Source: Mangifera indica
Taxonomy: Eukaryota; Streptophyta; Magnoliopsida; Sapindales; Anacardiaceae
Direction: 5' to 3'
Assembly: GCF_011075055.1 (NCBI RefSeq)
Contig: NW_025401110.1
Span: 186,001 to 250,000, forward strand
Length of the DNA stretch: 64,000 nt
In this document: piece after piece, positions 1 through 12,300 of the stretch
Position numbering within the stretch: the first letter of the stretch is position 1
Layout: each line of letters begins with the position of its first letter
Translations under genes and position numbers: made by a program
The notes under the pieces: generated by a model
The model's database searches: none
Told to the model about the DNA's origin: nothing
Seen by the model: the letters and a program-made list of their open reading frames with translations, nothing else

Positions 1-1501
1 TAAGTAAAGCGCTGGTATTTTATTACCCTTTTGCTGGTAGGCTCAGGGAAGGTGATAACAGAAAGCTTCTGGTAGAGTGCAATGGTGAAGGGGTTTTGTT
101 TGTTGAGGCTGATGCTAATGTCACACTTGACGAACTTGGCCCTGAAATTCAGCCACCATTTGCATGTTTGGATGAGCTACTTTATGTTGTTCCAGGCTCC
201 GATGGTATCATTGGCTGCCCACTGTTGTACATTCAAGTAAGTTTTAATTTGTTGGCTATTTTCTAAAGGCCAAAAGACTTGTTCTCACCTAAGGTTCGAT
301 GGAATTCTAAACTCTCACCTGTCAATTTTCAAAAACCTAAATACTCACATATAACTCAATTTTTGTTAACTTAGACACAACTTTTCACTCAAATGTGTAA
401 AATTTTTTTATATAAACTATTAAACTTAATTTTATTGATAATTTAAACAATTATTTAATTAACTAATTTTATTAAACTGAATTATAATTAATATTAACCT
501 ATATCAGAAATTTTCTTATAAAATATTCTCACTAGTATTAAAATCTTTTCTGTTTTCCTCGTTGATAGGTTACTCGTCTAGAATGTGGAGGGTTCATTCT
601 TGCATTACGTTGGAACCATACTCTGACAGATGCGTATGGCTTCACGCAATTCTTGAAAACGATGGAGCAGATGATACAAGGTGCACCAACGCCTTCAACA
701 ATCCCTGTTTGGCAACGAGACCTCTTATCTGCAAGAAATCCACCACGCATAACACGTATCCACCATGAATACGAACAGTTCGATGACTCCATGGACAGCC
801 TAAAAAACACAAACCCTAATGACTTGGTTAACAAAGCATTCTTCTTTGGCCCTGAAGAGATCACCTCTCTCCGCAAAAAACTTCCTCCACACCTCAAAAA
901 CTGTTCGTCATTCGAATTAATAATGGCTTGCGTATGGCGATGCCGAACCGCTGCTCTTCAACTAGACCCCAACCAGATTGTTCGTCTGTCGTGTTTGATT
1001 AGTGTCCTAAACAAGCGCTATAACTTTCATCTGCCTGAGGGTTACTACGGCAATGCATTTGCGTTGCCGGCAGCGCGTTCGAAGGCAGAGCTTTTGTGCA
1101 AAAGGGGATTGGGATATGCTGTGGAGTTGGTGAAGAGTGCGAAGGCGCAAATGAGTGGAGAGTATATACAATCTGTGGCGGATCTTATGGAGATGAAGGG
1201 GCGAATCAAGTTTACGAGTGTGGGGAATTTCATTCTTTCTTATGTGAAGAATTCTGGGCTTGCAGATGTTGAATTTGGCTGGGGAAAAGCTGTGTATGGT
1301 GGACCAACTGGAGCTGTATCATCCATGATGAGCTTCTGCCTGGAGTTCAAGAACATGGAGGGAAAGTCTGGGATTCTGTTGCTGATTTGCTTGCCCAAAT
1401 CAACCATGGAAAGGTTCCAAGAAGAGATGAAGAAAATGACTCAAGTAACAATGGAGGATTTCTATGACATAAATTCAGCTCTCAAGATAAGCAGGCTATG
1501 A
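1..1501 (+). CDS. BAHD acyltransferase, benzyl alcohol O-benzoyltransferase-like (3' part, two exons)
   Basis: Partial gene cut by the left window edge. Exon A covers 3-236 (78 codons, reading from [17 protein letters not shown]) and ends at GTAAGT. Exon B covers 569-1501 after an AG acceptor; both are phase 0, giving 388 residues of a family usually about 460 long. The catalytic HxxxD motif is HTLTD (codons 617-631). The structural DFGWG motif appears as EFGWG (1271-1285), a conservative change. Text such as [16 protein letters not shown] and [11 protein letters not shown] is what I know from HSR201, benzyl alcohol O-benzoyltransferase and methanol anthraniloyltransferase proteins, which transfer benzoyl or anthraniloyl groups from CoA to alcohols. 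The protein ends in Ser-Arg-Leu, a canonical peroxisomal targeting tripeptide. Family assignment is secure. The alcohol and acyl substrates are inferred. The start codon and promoter lie outside the window. Confidence 0.93.
268..375 (+). mobile_element. Truncated family A foldback MITE inside the BAHD intron
   Basis: The text GGCCAAAAGACTTGTTCTCACC begins at 268 and is followed by the usual family A sequence (AATTTTCAAAAACCTAAA, ACTCACATATAACT). It matches the left ends at 46884 and 37820. No right terminus is visible before the intron acceptor at 567-568, so this is a one-ended remnant in the 237-568 intron. The right limit is approximate. Confidence 0.6.
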
Positions 1502-1522
1502 GTATCTTGTACATGCTAGTCA

Positions 1523-1905
1523 AATCGTATATTAGATATCTATCAAAAACCTAATTTTTTATATTATATATTAAGTATTGTATCGTATCATATCATATAG
1601 AATAGTTTTTAAGAAATGAAATAATAAAAAATTATAATGAACACAACATATTTTGAAAAATATCACAAATACTTCGAAAAATTTAAAATTTCTCATATGC
1701 ACTCTTACTGCATCATCATTTTCTCTAAAAAGGTGTATCAATTTATATTGATAATATGTATCGTATCATATAATACATATTGTATTATATGATACATCTA
1801 TTGTATTGTATTTATTCAGTATATCTTTTGATACGTATTATTTTTCATTTATATCGTATTATACTCTAAGATACGTATTATATATTGTAGAATATTGATA
1901 ATCAT
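1523..1905. repeat. Family D AT-rich repeat, copy 1
   Basis: Contains many TATCGTATCATAT and GATACGTATTA-type words, plus a recognisable core (ATATCACAAATACTT, then TTTCTCATATGCACTC, then a TATTGATAATATG word). The same core order is present near 23690-23890 and 54700-54830 in this window. No terminal repeats are seen, so boundaries are approximate. Confidence 0.55.
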
Positions 1906-2590
1906 GATTTTATTATAACAAATGATATAAAAATGTGATTATAACCGCTAATTAGATTACTCATATAAACTATTTTATACTTGTTATAATTAATTATTTA
2001 ATGCAATATTTCAATAATTCAGATTAAATAAGCTATACTAAATAGGGCAAATTGTTTATAAAATGCTAAAATTTTTCAATATTACCTCAATCTTTTAGGA
2101 AGACAATGGAAGAAAATTAGAAGTTTTGGAAATAATAGACCTATTGCAAAGCCAAAATAAGTTTAATAAAGTCATAAATATGAACAAATATATGAGATTG
2201 TCTCTTTTCTCATTTATTCATTTATATTATTTTACTAATTAAATGAATGCCATCGGAGTATTAATCACACAAATAAGTTTAAAAAATTGGGTAAAATACA
2301 GATAAAAAATGACACTTTTTTGTTTTAAATAGTAGTTTAAATAATAAAATATAAGATTTTATATATAAATAAGTATAAATTTAAATTTTATTTGATGATA
2401 TTTCAAGATTAAATTATAGACTTTTCTGATTTAGTGGGTATAGAACTAATTGTTAGATTCAAAGTTTAACATATTTGATATGAATAATTCTATTATGAAA
2501 GAATAGTTTATGATATATTATTGATAAAAATAAATAAATATTTAATAATATAATAATATATTATTATTTATATATAATTTTATTTTTTAT

Positions 2591-2593
<3 letters not shown>

Positions 2594-2621
<28 letters not shown>
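2594..2621. repeat. (AT)n microsatellite
   Basis: About 14 uninterrupted AT units, directly visible, followed by TGCGCG. Confidence 0.9.
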
Positions 2622-2627
<6 letters not shown>

Positions 2628-2814
2628 CATTCACTCTCAACCACAAAGATTCAAGTGTCGGTCAATACTTTGTTATTATGACATGACTATTCATTCTAGC
2701 TTTAAGGTGTGCATGAACCAACCAGTCCTGTCACACGTCCTGCGCTAACTATAAATACCCAACCAACCGACTGAACGTCGTACCAACGAATGACGTTATT
2801 CGATGCCAAAGAAT

Positions 2815-3290
2815 GACGTTGTATATAAGAAATTATATACAAATCTTTTTTTCATAATTTGGTATATAAATAATAATATTTTTTTATTTGATTATATAAT
2901 TACAAATTTTGATACTCTTATATCATTAATTATTATATAATTAATAATATAAAATATAATTTTATTATCACTTTAAATTTAAATATTAAAAAATTATTAA
3001 AATAATTTTAATTTTATTTATTAATTTTTATAAAATAAAAATAATTTTATTTTTAATTAATATAATAAATAATATGAAAAATATTTTAAAATAATTATAC
3101 TAAAAAATATTTAAATAAAATAATATTTTAATATTTTTTATTATCTCTAACTAAATATAATAATTATTTATACTTATTATTTTTTATCAAATTTTATAAA
3201 AAAATAATACTAATTTATATATAATAATATATTTTTAAGATAATTTTTTATTTTTTTATAATAAAATACTACTTAAATCAAATGTATTCT
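2815..3290. repeat. Family B AT-rich element, copy 1
   Basis: Shares the order of words (ATTATCACTTTAAATTT, AATTTTAATTTTATTTATTA, ATTATCTCTAACTAAATATA, ATAATTATTTATACTTAT) with copies at 41580-42107 and 45213-45690, and in reverse orientation with 30112-30592. It has no coding potential. Ends are approximate. Confidence 0.5.
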
Positions 3291-4914
3291 TATAAATCAC
3301 AAATTATACTGTATTATATATGGTGGATTTCCCACCATGTAGACAAGTTGAAAATTGTGTGTGGATGCAAGAATATAAACATGTCTTACAGTCAAGAAAG
3401 GGGGGTGCAGTAGGCTTTCTATACGAAGGTCCCCTCCTCCTCATTTGTGGACACGCCTTTCTCTCAATTAATTGCAAATTGTTCTTCTTCTTCTTCTTCT
3501 TTTCTCCTGCATTTATCTCTTTAACATACATACTGATCATTTTCGAATTTACATCTGACCAAGATTTGTCTTTATCTAATTATTTTTCTGTTATGAAAAA
3601 GACGTGTTGTAATCTTGTTTAATTGAGCTGGGTATTTAAACTAGTATTATTATTTTTTTTTTTTAGGCTTGACCGTTTGTGTTAACAGATCATATTTGTA
3701 TCGTATTGATTTAAATTTTATGTTAGAAACCTTCAATTTTAACTTAATCTGAATTAAAATTATGTTAATTTTTTTTTAACTTTAACCAAACTCTTTAATA
3801 TTTAATTGACTTAATCTGACTCAAATTGATCCGAAATTATCTATTATTTTCATTTTTCAAAGTATTTTTATTATTTTACTAAATTATCTCAATATATTAT
3901 TAATAAAATACATAATATAATATTTTGTCTTATTAACAAATGGTATAAAAATTTATATACTAAATTAAATTTTTATTATTTAATAATAAAATAAAATATT
4001 TACATAAAAATAAAAATAATATGAATAATTATAATTATATAAAAATATAATTATATGTATTCTGTAAATATTTTAAATTTTTACTACAAAGATACAACAT
4101 ATAATTATAAGAGTAAGAATTTTAAAAGATATTTATAATTTGACCAACCAAATCAAATTCCTATAACTTAATATTAAAATAAAAATAAACAATAATAAGA
4201 ATAATGATAATTATACAAAAATATAATTATATGTAATCTATAAAGATTTCAATTGTTATTGATATTGTCTTTTAACATTCATATAATTTATCTCTAACAA
4301 ATTATATTAAAGTAATATTTCTCTAAAATATTCAAGTTGATTCAGATCGTATTGGATTATTTTTGTGTGAACTCTAATACTACCCAATTAAATTTAGTGT
4401 CGTGTCAGGTTGATCCGAAATAAATTTCTTGTCAAAAAACTCAATCATAACCCATTATTTTTCATGTTGTGTTGTATCCAATTAGTGAGTTGTGTTGAAA
4501 ATTGTTAGCTCTATTTTTCTTTCATTTATAACTGGTATGAACATTTTACATTTTAGTTTTGATTTAGCTTGGCCTGGTTTCTATTTTCTGTCCTTCTTTT
4601 CTTTGCATTTGGTTTCTTACACTCATCTTATAGATTAGTATTATTAAACAGATTGTGGAATATGATTCTAGACTAATGTTTGAAGAGATTTTGAGACCCG
4701 AAACGAAGGGATTTTATCTTTGAAAGTTTAAGATGAACTCGAATTACTTCCAATAGAATACTCAAAAACCAAATAAGATGTTTGATGTATTTTAGATACG
4801 AGATTAGGATTTTGTTTGAGAAAAAATGAGAAATTAGTTGAGCTACATGAGTATTAGCTTGTGTTTAATCTTTATTTGTAGTAGACACTAAGTTTATTTA
4901 ACACAGAATTTGAT

Positions 4915-5030
4915 TTTGTTAGATAAATTTTATAATGTAATTATGTGTTATTTTATTTACTAAATTAAAATCATTCAATTATATAATGATATATTATTAT
5001 TTATATATAAATACAGAATCATTATTTTGT
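4915..5030. repeat. Family C palindromic AT-rich element
   Basis: Contains the family core TGTTATTTTATTTACTAAATTAAAATCATTCAATTATATAATGATA-like text (compare 48360-48420), with AT-rich arms that can fold back. Short non-autonomous element. Limits are approximate. Confidence 0.45.
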
Positions 5031-5289
5031 ATACAGGTCTTAATAAGTAAAATTTGAACCCATTAGTATTGATGAATAGTTTCTGAAAATTAATTTAAGT
5101 AGCCTACACTCATACCCTACTAGAATTTTGAAAGCACACATTGTTTGAGTAGTTTCCGTTTTCATTTTCAGTCTGTTGAATATTTGCTAAAAGACCAAAC
5201 GGCTAATTCCCGCCCGACGTCTGGTGAAATCTTAAATTCATATATTAGTTATTAAAAATCTTAATATTTATCCATTTGTTAATATCATT

Positions 5290-5700
5290 ATTAGGGTTAA
5301 GGGTAAAAATATTATTTAGCTAAAAAATTTTCATTTTTTCCCCTTAAGTTTAAAAATCTAATGATTTCTCTTATTTAAAATTTGAAAAATGACAATTTCT
5401 CTTCTAGAGTTTTTTTCGTTATCCATCCGTCCACCCCTCTTTTCCCTTTGAAAAGTGACAATTTTCTCCCTAAATTTTTTTTCTCATCATCCGCAACAAA
5501 GAAAGAAAATAGGTTAAAAGATAATCTCGGACACCAAAGAAGAAAGAAAAAAATTATAAATTTTCAAAACTAAATTGAGAAAAATTATTAGTTTTTAACA
5601 TTTGAATAAAGAAAAGAGATAAAATTTTATTTTTTAATATTACTTATTAAAAGACAATACAATTATACCTTTAATACTAATTTTTTTTTTAATTTTAATA
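5290..5700. repeat. Decayed family A-like foldback element
   Basis: Interior phrases typical of family A are present: TTAAGGGTAAAAATATTATTT, TCCCCTTAAGTTTAAAAATCTA, TTTGAAAAATGACAATTT. The diagnostic GGCCAAAAG ends are not visible, so the copy is old or end-deleted. The small open frame 5382-5573 lies inside it and is not a gene. Confidence 0.45.
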
Positions 5701-6328
5701 ATTAATAAATAAACATTTAGATTTTCAAAATTAAACAAGTGAGTAATATGTATACATTTTCATGTACACTCAGCTGTATCCACAGTCTAATCAGATTAAA
5801 CCTGTAAAATAAATTTTATGCTTGATAACTAATAATAACATCAAAAAAATCTAGATTTTTACGGGTTAGGGTTACAGTCAAATTGCAGCATTAAGAAATA
5901 ATTGAATAAATTTCTTTGGTTTAATTTCTTTCTGATCGTTAACTCTCAATTATTAAACGGATATCCATTTCCCCATGAATACACATGGCTGCTGCTTGCT
6001 GTCACAAGCTTCAACACTGCATATGCATTTTTTGGCTTTAAGAATTTACACGGAAACCTACTAGGAATTTACATTTCTCACCCTCAAACTCCCCCCACCA
6101 CACAAGGAAAAAAATATTGTTAAGAAAAAAAAATCAAGGGAGAAATTTAAAAAAAAAAAAAAAAAAAACCACAATCAAACCCTCTGGCTCACTTTTTTTA
6201 TACCAACTTTTGCTTCCACCAACTCATACTTTAAAAGATGGAAGGCAAATCTAATTTGATCAATATGAATTCCCTATAAATGGTATCCAAAGACCATTAC
6301 ATTTACAAACGTTTAAGATGCTGTTGTG

Positions 6329-9300
6329 TTAATGAGCCAAGTCCTCGCTCCCGACACCGACGCTTGACTTGTCAATCATGCGGACATTGTATTGTTCGTA
6401 TACTCTCGCCCTGTTCTCTGCCCACCACTGTTCTGCTTGTTTCTCGCTAAAACGCTTCCGGCTGCATTACCATATACCATTACAGTCAAGGAAAATTGAA
6501 CCTCTACTTAATAAAGAGAATGTGTTATTTTGATAAGAGTGTTACCTGAAGCGAACTCGCTTAAGATCCTTGACACCTCCTGGGAGGGAGGTCAGTGTTA
6601 TATAAACACCAGCTTCATCTTGCTCCACCCATTCATTATCATTACGTGATTCACCTTCTTTCATCCTACTCCCATTTCGTGTTGCTGCTTCCAAATGTCC
6701 CTGTTTGGTATAACCCGAACTGCGAGTACTGGCTGTGCCAGACCCATTAGATAGCAACAGATTGTTTGATCCATAGGACTCTGGTTCGGGTAATGCTGTT
6801 TGAACAGTCAGTCGGTCAAGTGAAATATTAGGTATATCGTTGAAAGCAGGACTGGAACCAAAAGAAGTGAAGGAAGGCGACTTGATGTTCCGTGCTGCTC
6901 CAACAGGAAGCCTCTCAGCCATATCCTTTAGCTATTCAAGCATAAGAAAGAAATTAATTTTATCACGGAACAAAGAATTGTATATCATGGCATTTTACAT
7001 GTTTGAAATTGAATATTATGTGCCAGCTAATGACAAGGTTGGAGGTGCTGAAAACACCTTAATTAATATAGAGTGCATTCGGCCTCACTAAACTCACAAT
7101 AGGCTCATTCTTATCAAACCGAGACAGTACCCTCATCAAAGGGTAATGATTTATTGCACAGGGATATGAGTCAACCAGTGGCATAATCAGAATGATGACC
7201 TTGCAGTGCCCAAATGCCACTTGAAGGTACAAGTCAAGTAATAAGAGGGTTTACTACCTAGGATAGGTGGCTTCGTCCACTATTATTTCTCTTCTCAGCA
7301 TAAATATGGTTTATATACTTTTGCAGAACAAAGCAGTGTGGTATGCATCCAGAAAGCAATAAAAATGGTGAAAAAAATTAACTACCAAACCAATTAAAAG
7401 AAATGCAGAAAACAAATATATAAAAAGAAGAAAATTCTGCATCTAGAGTCAGTTAAGAGTGATTTTAATTCCATGCCACTTCCACAGAATAAGTGTTACT
7501 TTATGTAAATAGACATCCTTCTTACTTGGGCAGTCAGAGACTTGATAACCTCCTTTGCTGCTTTGCATTTTGCAGTCTCTTCCCCTGCAATTGCTATAGC
7601 CTCCTTCAGCTGTTTAGTTGTCCTTTCCAGCTCAACTTCTTGAAGCTGTGCTTTGCGAGTAAGATTCTCCACCTGTGGGAGAAACTGATTAGTTGTCATG
7701 CAAAAAAAAAAAAATTGACAACCCCGCAAAGTTCAACATGGGCTTGAAAAATAAAAAGAATTGAATTTGTATACTTAAGAGTTCAGACACAGCTTAGGCC
7801 GGAGATAAAGCTTGGAGATCCCTTCTAAACACAAATGGCTTGGAAAAATTGAAGGTATAAATATACCTTGTTTAAATCATAAAATTTAGCAATTAAAAAA
7901 AAACTAATTTTTAATTATATATATTAAAGGGGAAGAGAAAAAGATCTCTATCAAAACCTGATAGTTCTACCCACTTTGATCTCCTGAACATCAGGAAGTA
8001 GTTTCAGGATTAAAAATAGCCCAAGTTATACATTAACTGAACAGTGGACTTAAGCATAGTAAACTTGACCCCAGAACATTCAAACAGTAAAAATATTTTG
8101 AAAAATTATAGAATGTATAAGGAAGCACGTACACATTCATTCACAAAAATACCATCCTAAGTGTTTCTACAATTACTTTAGAATAGTATGAATGCACCAC
8201 TTCCTAAGAGATGAAATCAACTATTATATTTGAAAAAATGTAACCAACCAAAAATTATTTTAAATTTCATCAGTAAAATTGGCTAGTTAATCCATTTTCT
8301 GAAGGTATTACTGTAGATGTCAAGCTCCACGTGCACAAGTTGATTCATGAACAACTAGAATGCAAAGTTAAATAAGCCAGCCTTCTGCTAATCATTCTAC
8401 CAACTTGTGACACTGCCTCCAAACTTCAGCATAGAGGGGTGGAGAGAAAGGAACAAATTTAAACATGACAATCTTGATAATTAAAATACTAATGGACACA
8501 ATCCCTAGATAAACTCCAAAAGTTCCTCAATCAAGATCTCATTATGAAAATACATTTTTGAATAAATTTATCTATTCAAATTACAAGACAGAGAGTATGA
8601 CAGTACCTCAGTCAAAGATATAACACTCTTCCATAATCAAAGAAAATGAAGACAAACACTTTTCGAGCCAAACTATAGAAAAGATGTTCTCTTCATAACC
8701 ATCAAAATCAATAAGTAGATGCAGAATTAGGGAAAATTATATACCTGAGCTCTTAATTTAATAACCTCTTGGCTAAGGCTATCATTGGTCCTTTTTGCAT
8801 CATCCACAACAATCTTTGGGGAGGTAAGTCCTCCCAGTGTTGGCGTTGGAGTTGTTGAACGAGGTGGGCTAGGCCGCCTTGATATTGGTGATGTTGCTCG
8901 AGAAACAATTCTAGATCCAGGAACAGAAGCTGAGAAAAACTTCTTGGATGACCCAAACATGGGATTGAAAGATTTAGAAACATTGAGCACTCCCCATTGG
9001 GAACTTCCATTTGGTACAGGAGAGACACGACTGCTATTGAATTCTAGTTTCTTGTTTCTCTTAGATCGGCTTTCTGATTGCTTGAAGGATTCCATTGAAG
9101 AAAATCTTGCCAGTTGTGCACGAGACCTAGAATCCAACTTCTCATCTTTATCAATAAATTCATTAGGACCTTGATTAATGCTTCCTCTTCTACCAACAGA
9201 GGACTGGGATGAAGCATCAGTTTCAGTGGCTTTTCTTAGTTTATTAAAACAATTATCGCAGACACGATAAGGTTTGTTGGGATTAGGTGCCATCGAAGCC

Positions 9301-12300
9301 TTAAGGGACTTTTTACTGCTGCATGAATGACAAAAAACCAGTCCACAATTATAACAATTGTGACGTTTTCTTTTGAAATTAAATGGTAAGCGGCAACCAG
9401 AGCACATGGACTGATCAACACCTGAGACCCACTTATGAAGACAGATAGCTGCAGTAAAATTAGTACCACAAGCAATACTCTTGACTTGCTTGTCCTTCAG
9501 GGCTTCCACCTGCGATGGGGAGTTTCTGTCATCTGTGTCTCCGTGACCTAATCGACCATTTGCTCCCTTGCCCCAAGTGTAAACTTCAGTTTTTGAAGTT
9601 AAAACTGCAACATGATAAGCACCACAAGCAATCTCCTCCACAAAACTCCTGAGCTTTCCTTCGACACGCGTGGGAAGCTTTCCATCAGCATGTGGATTTC
9701 CAAGTTGACCATAAACAGGACTGCCCATAGTGTAGACGTGGCCTCCTGTTGTAAGTGCAACTGTCAAACTATGCCCACAGGCAACTTGACAAAAGTTGGG
9801 TTCAACAAGAGCAGCAACACAGGTAGGCACAAGTTTGGCTTCCTTGTCACCATGCCCAAGTCGGCCTTTATCTCCATCTCCCCAAGTAAAAAGCTTCCCT
9901 AAGGAGCAGTTGCTTGAGCTCGAATTCCCTACCATAACCTCAACAACTGCAGCAGTATGCCAAACACCACAAGCTGCCCGAACTGTCCTGAGTCCCTTCA
10001 GAGATTCCACTTCCCTTGGAATAGAGATGCTTGTCCGATCTCCATGGCCCAAAACTCCAAATGTACCATCACCAAATGTAAACAATTGGCCAGAGGAGGT
10101 TACAATGGCCGTATGCCATGGTCCACAAGAGATATATGAGACATGTATGCCCTCCAAGGGCCCATTAACTCTTTTTGGAACCCAATGACTCACTTCATTT
10201 CCATGCCCGAGAAGACCAAAATTGTAAGTCCCATCACCCCATGTATACAAATCACCAGAAAGTGTTACGGCACAAGTATGATACTCACCACAAGCAACAA
10301 GCTCAATATTCATATTACTGAGAGAGTCAACAAGCTTTGGATGCAAGACATCAGAGTCTACACCATGGCCTAGTCTGCCGCCTGACTCTTCTCCCCAAGA
10401 AAATATCTCTCCTTGCTTGGTTACTAGGGCAGCATGTCGTCCACCACAGGCAATGTTCTGCACATCTAGTACTACAGCAGATTCTAAAGCTTTGGGCAAT
10501 AAAGAATCCAATTTCACAGAAAAACAACTTCCGACTCTATTAGGTCCACCACCCAAAACACCATCCCCAGTGGCTTCCCCCCAAATAAAAACATCACCCA
10601 AAGCATCACCATCATCGTGACCAGAACCTTGGCTTGATGAGCTAACAGCACTTGACAAACTAACTCTAAAAGCATCCACTGTCATTGCCTTCATGTGACC
10701 ATGTATACTATCTGAGCCTCCTGAAGACACAGAATGACCTGAAGCGCTGGCAGAATCTGGAGGGAAGAAACCCTTTGGAGGAACAGCATATAGCATCATA
10801 TCTGAATATGCTTTATCCAAACCATTCTTAGGGGGACTATCATACGGAGTATGAAGGCGAAGGTGATCTCCCCCTTCCTGAATCAGGAAAAAAAAAGTCC
10901 CTACTGTTACAGTCTCACAAGGGGATAAAGGTAGATAAAGGAATTAATTATACCTTCTGCAGGCTATCATTACTACCAAATGGTGAATTCAAAGGAGAGC
11001 TTCTACGTGTGTACGTTCTAGGGCTATTTGCTTCAGAGGGAATTCCATCACTCCTTGATTCTGTTCTCCATTTTCTCTGATGGCTTCGTGAAATCAATGC
11101 TTTTAAACCACTAAACCATACCTCAGCTTCGTCTTTATCTTTGCAAATCTACAAATAATTTAAGATCACCCGAAAACATTAAAATTTCAACAACAATTAA
11201 TTTTTAGACAATAATATATAGCACCAGGATGACATTTTACAATAAGAGGATCATATCAAAAGCAAATGCATCGTAGAAACAAAATAAAGGAAACTAAACA
11301 TTGAAATGAAAACATTCTTACCAAATCGAGTGACCTGTCATTATATATAAGAGAAAATGATTGATATTCCTTCTCAGGTCGTGGATACCTTTGAAAGATA
11401 GGCTGGAAAAGAATAGGCCACATATAATCAGTGTGCAGAATGAAAAAAAACAGAATTCCCAAATGAAATTCATAGCACCAGAGCAAAGCCAAGACATTTC
11501 AAAAAGACTGATTTAGAGAAGAGAGATGATTCATTTGCAGATTAATTTGCCCTAATTCATTAAGAAAAACAAACTAAGAATAACATATATAATTGTAAGA
11601 CTGTATAGCAGTTGTCTGGCCCATGCAAAAATTTTCTAATTAAAACTATAGAAGGGATACAAAAGGTTATAGGTTTAAAGTTTGCAGACCTTTAAAATGT
11701 GTTTACTTTCACAAGCTGCAGACAAGTAACTGAACAGCACAAACATGGTAAAAATCAACATAGAGTAACTACAAAAAATATGTTTTCTCCACCAAGACAC
11801 TTACAGTGCGTTGCCCAGAGATGATTCGAGACACATGACTCAGTTTAAGGTGCTTCTCGTCATTTCCAGAATACCATATTAAAACAGATTCATCCTGAAA
11901 GCAATAGCAAAATTAAACACTTAGATCTGCAGGAGGAACTATTTGACTATTAGCAGAATCAAATAACAAGAATTGTACTGAAAAACAACAATCATTGACC
12001 AAAGGTACACACCTAGTGCATATAAACATTAAAAATAACTATTTAAGATATAGGAACCGAATCAAATGATTGCATTAGAATCTCACATTCAAAATAAATT
12101 GGATTTACCAGAAAGGGCAGGTGCATTTTTAGGGGAAGAGGATGGCCAAAAGAGATCGTACATGAGATTAAAGTGGTGTTCTGGAGTCAATAAGAATCAG
12201 ATCAAACTTACATTGGAAAGTCGGAAAGGACAAACCTTGGGCTTTCCCCTTCTTCCATACTTGAGCAGGTATGCCCCTTTTTTTAGAGCAGTAATGGCCT

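Larger units (their letters stand above)
1502..6328. other. Intergenic region between BAHD gene and PRAF gene
   Basis: No gene is supported. The region holds a family D repeat (1523-1905), an (AT)n tract (2594-2621), a family B repeat (about 2815-3290), a TTC microsatellite near 3483-3500, a palindromic family C copy (about 4915-5030), a decayed family A-like stretch (5290-5700), and a poly-A run near 6150-6168. Short open frames such as 3320-3622 are low in complexity (poly-Phe from TTC) and match nothing I recognise. The last few hundred bases before 6329 must include the 3' UTR of the minus-strand PRAF gene. Confidence 0.7.

Noticed and set aside
3320..3622. 100-codon open frame near 3.3 kb
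   Set aside because: Poly-Phe from a TTC microsatellite, no family resemblance, surrounded by repeats.
8785..10620. Plus-strand open frames opposite PRAF
   Set aside because: Antisense shadows of the large PRAF exon.
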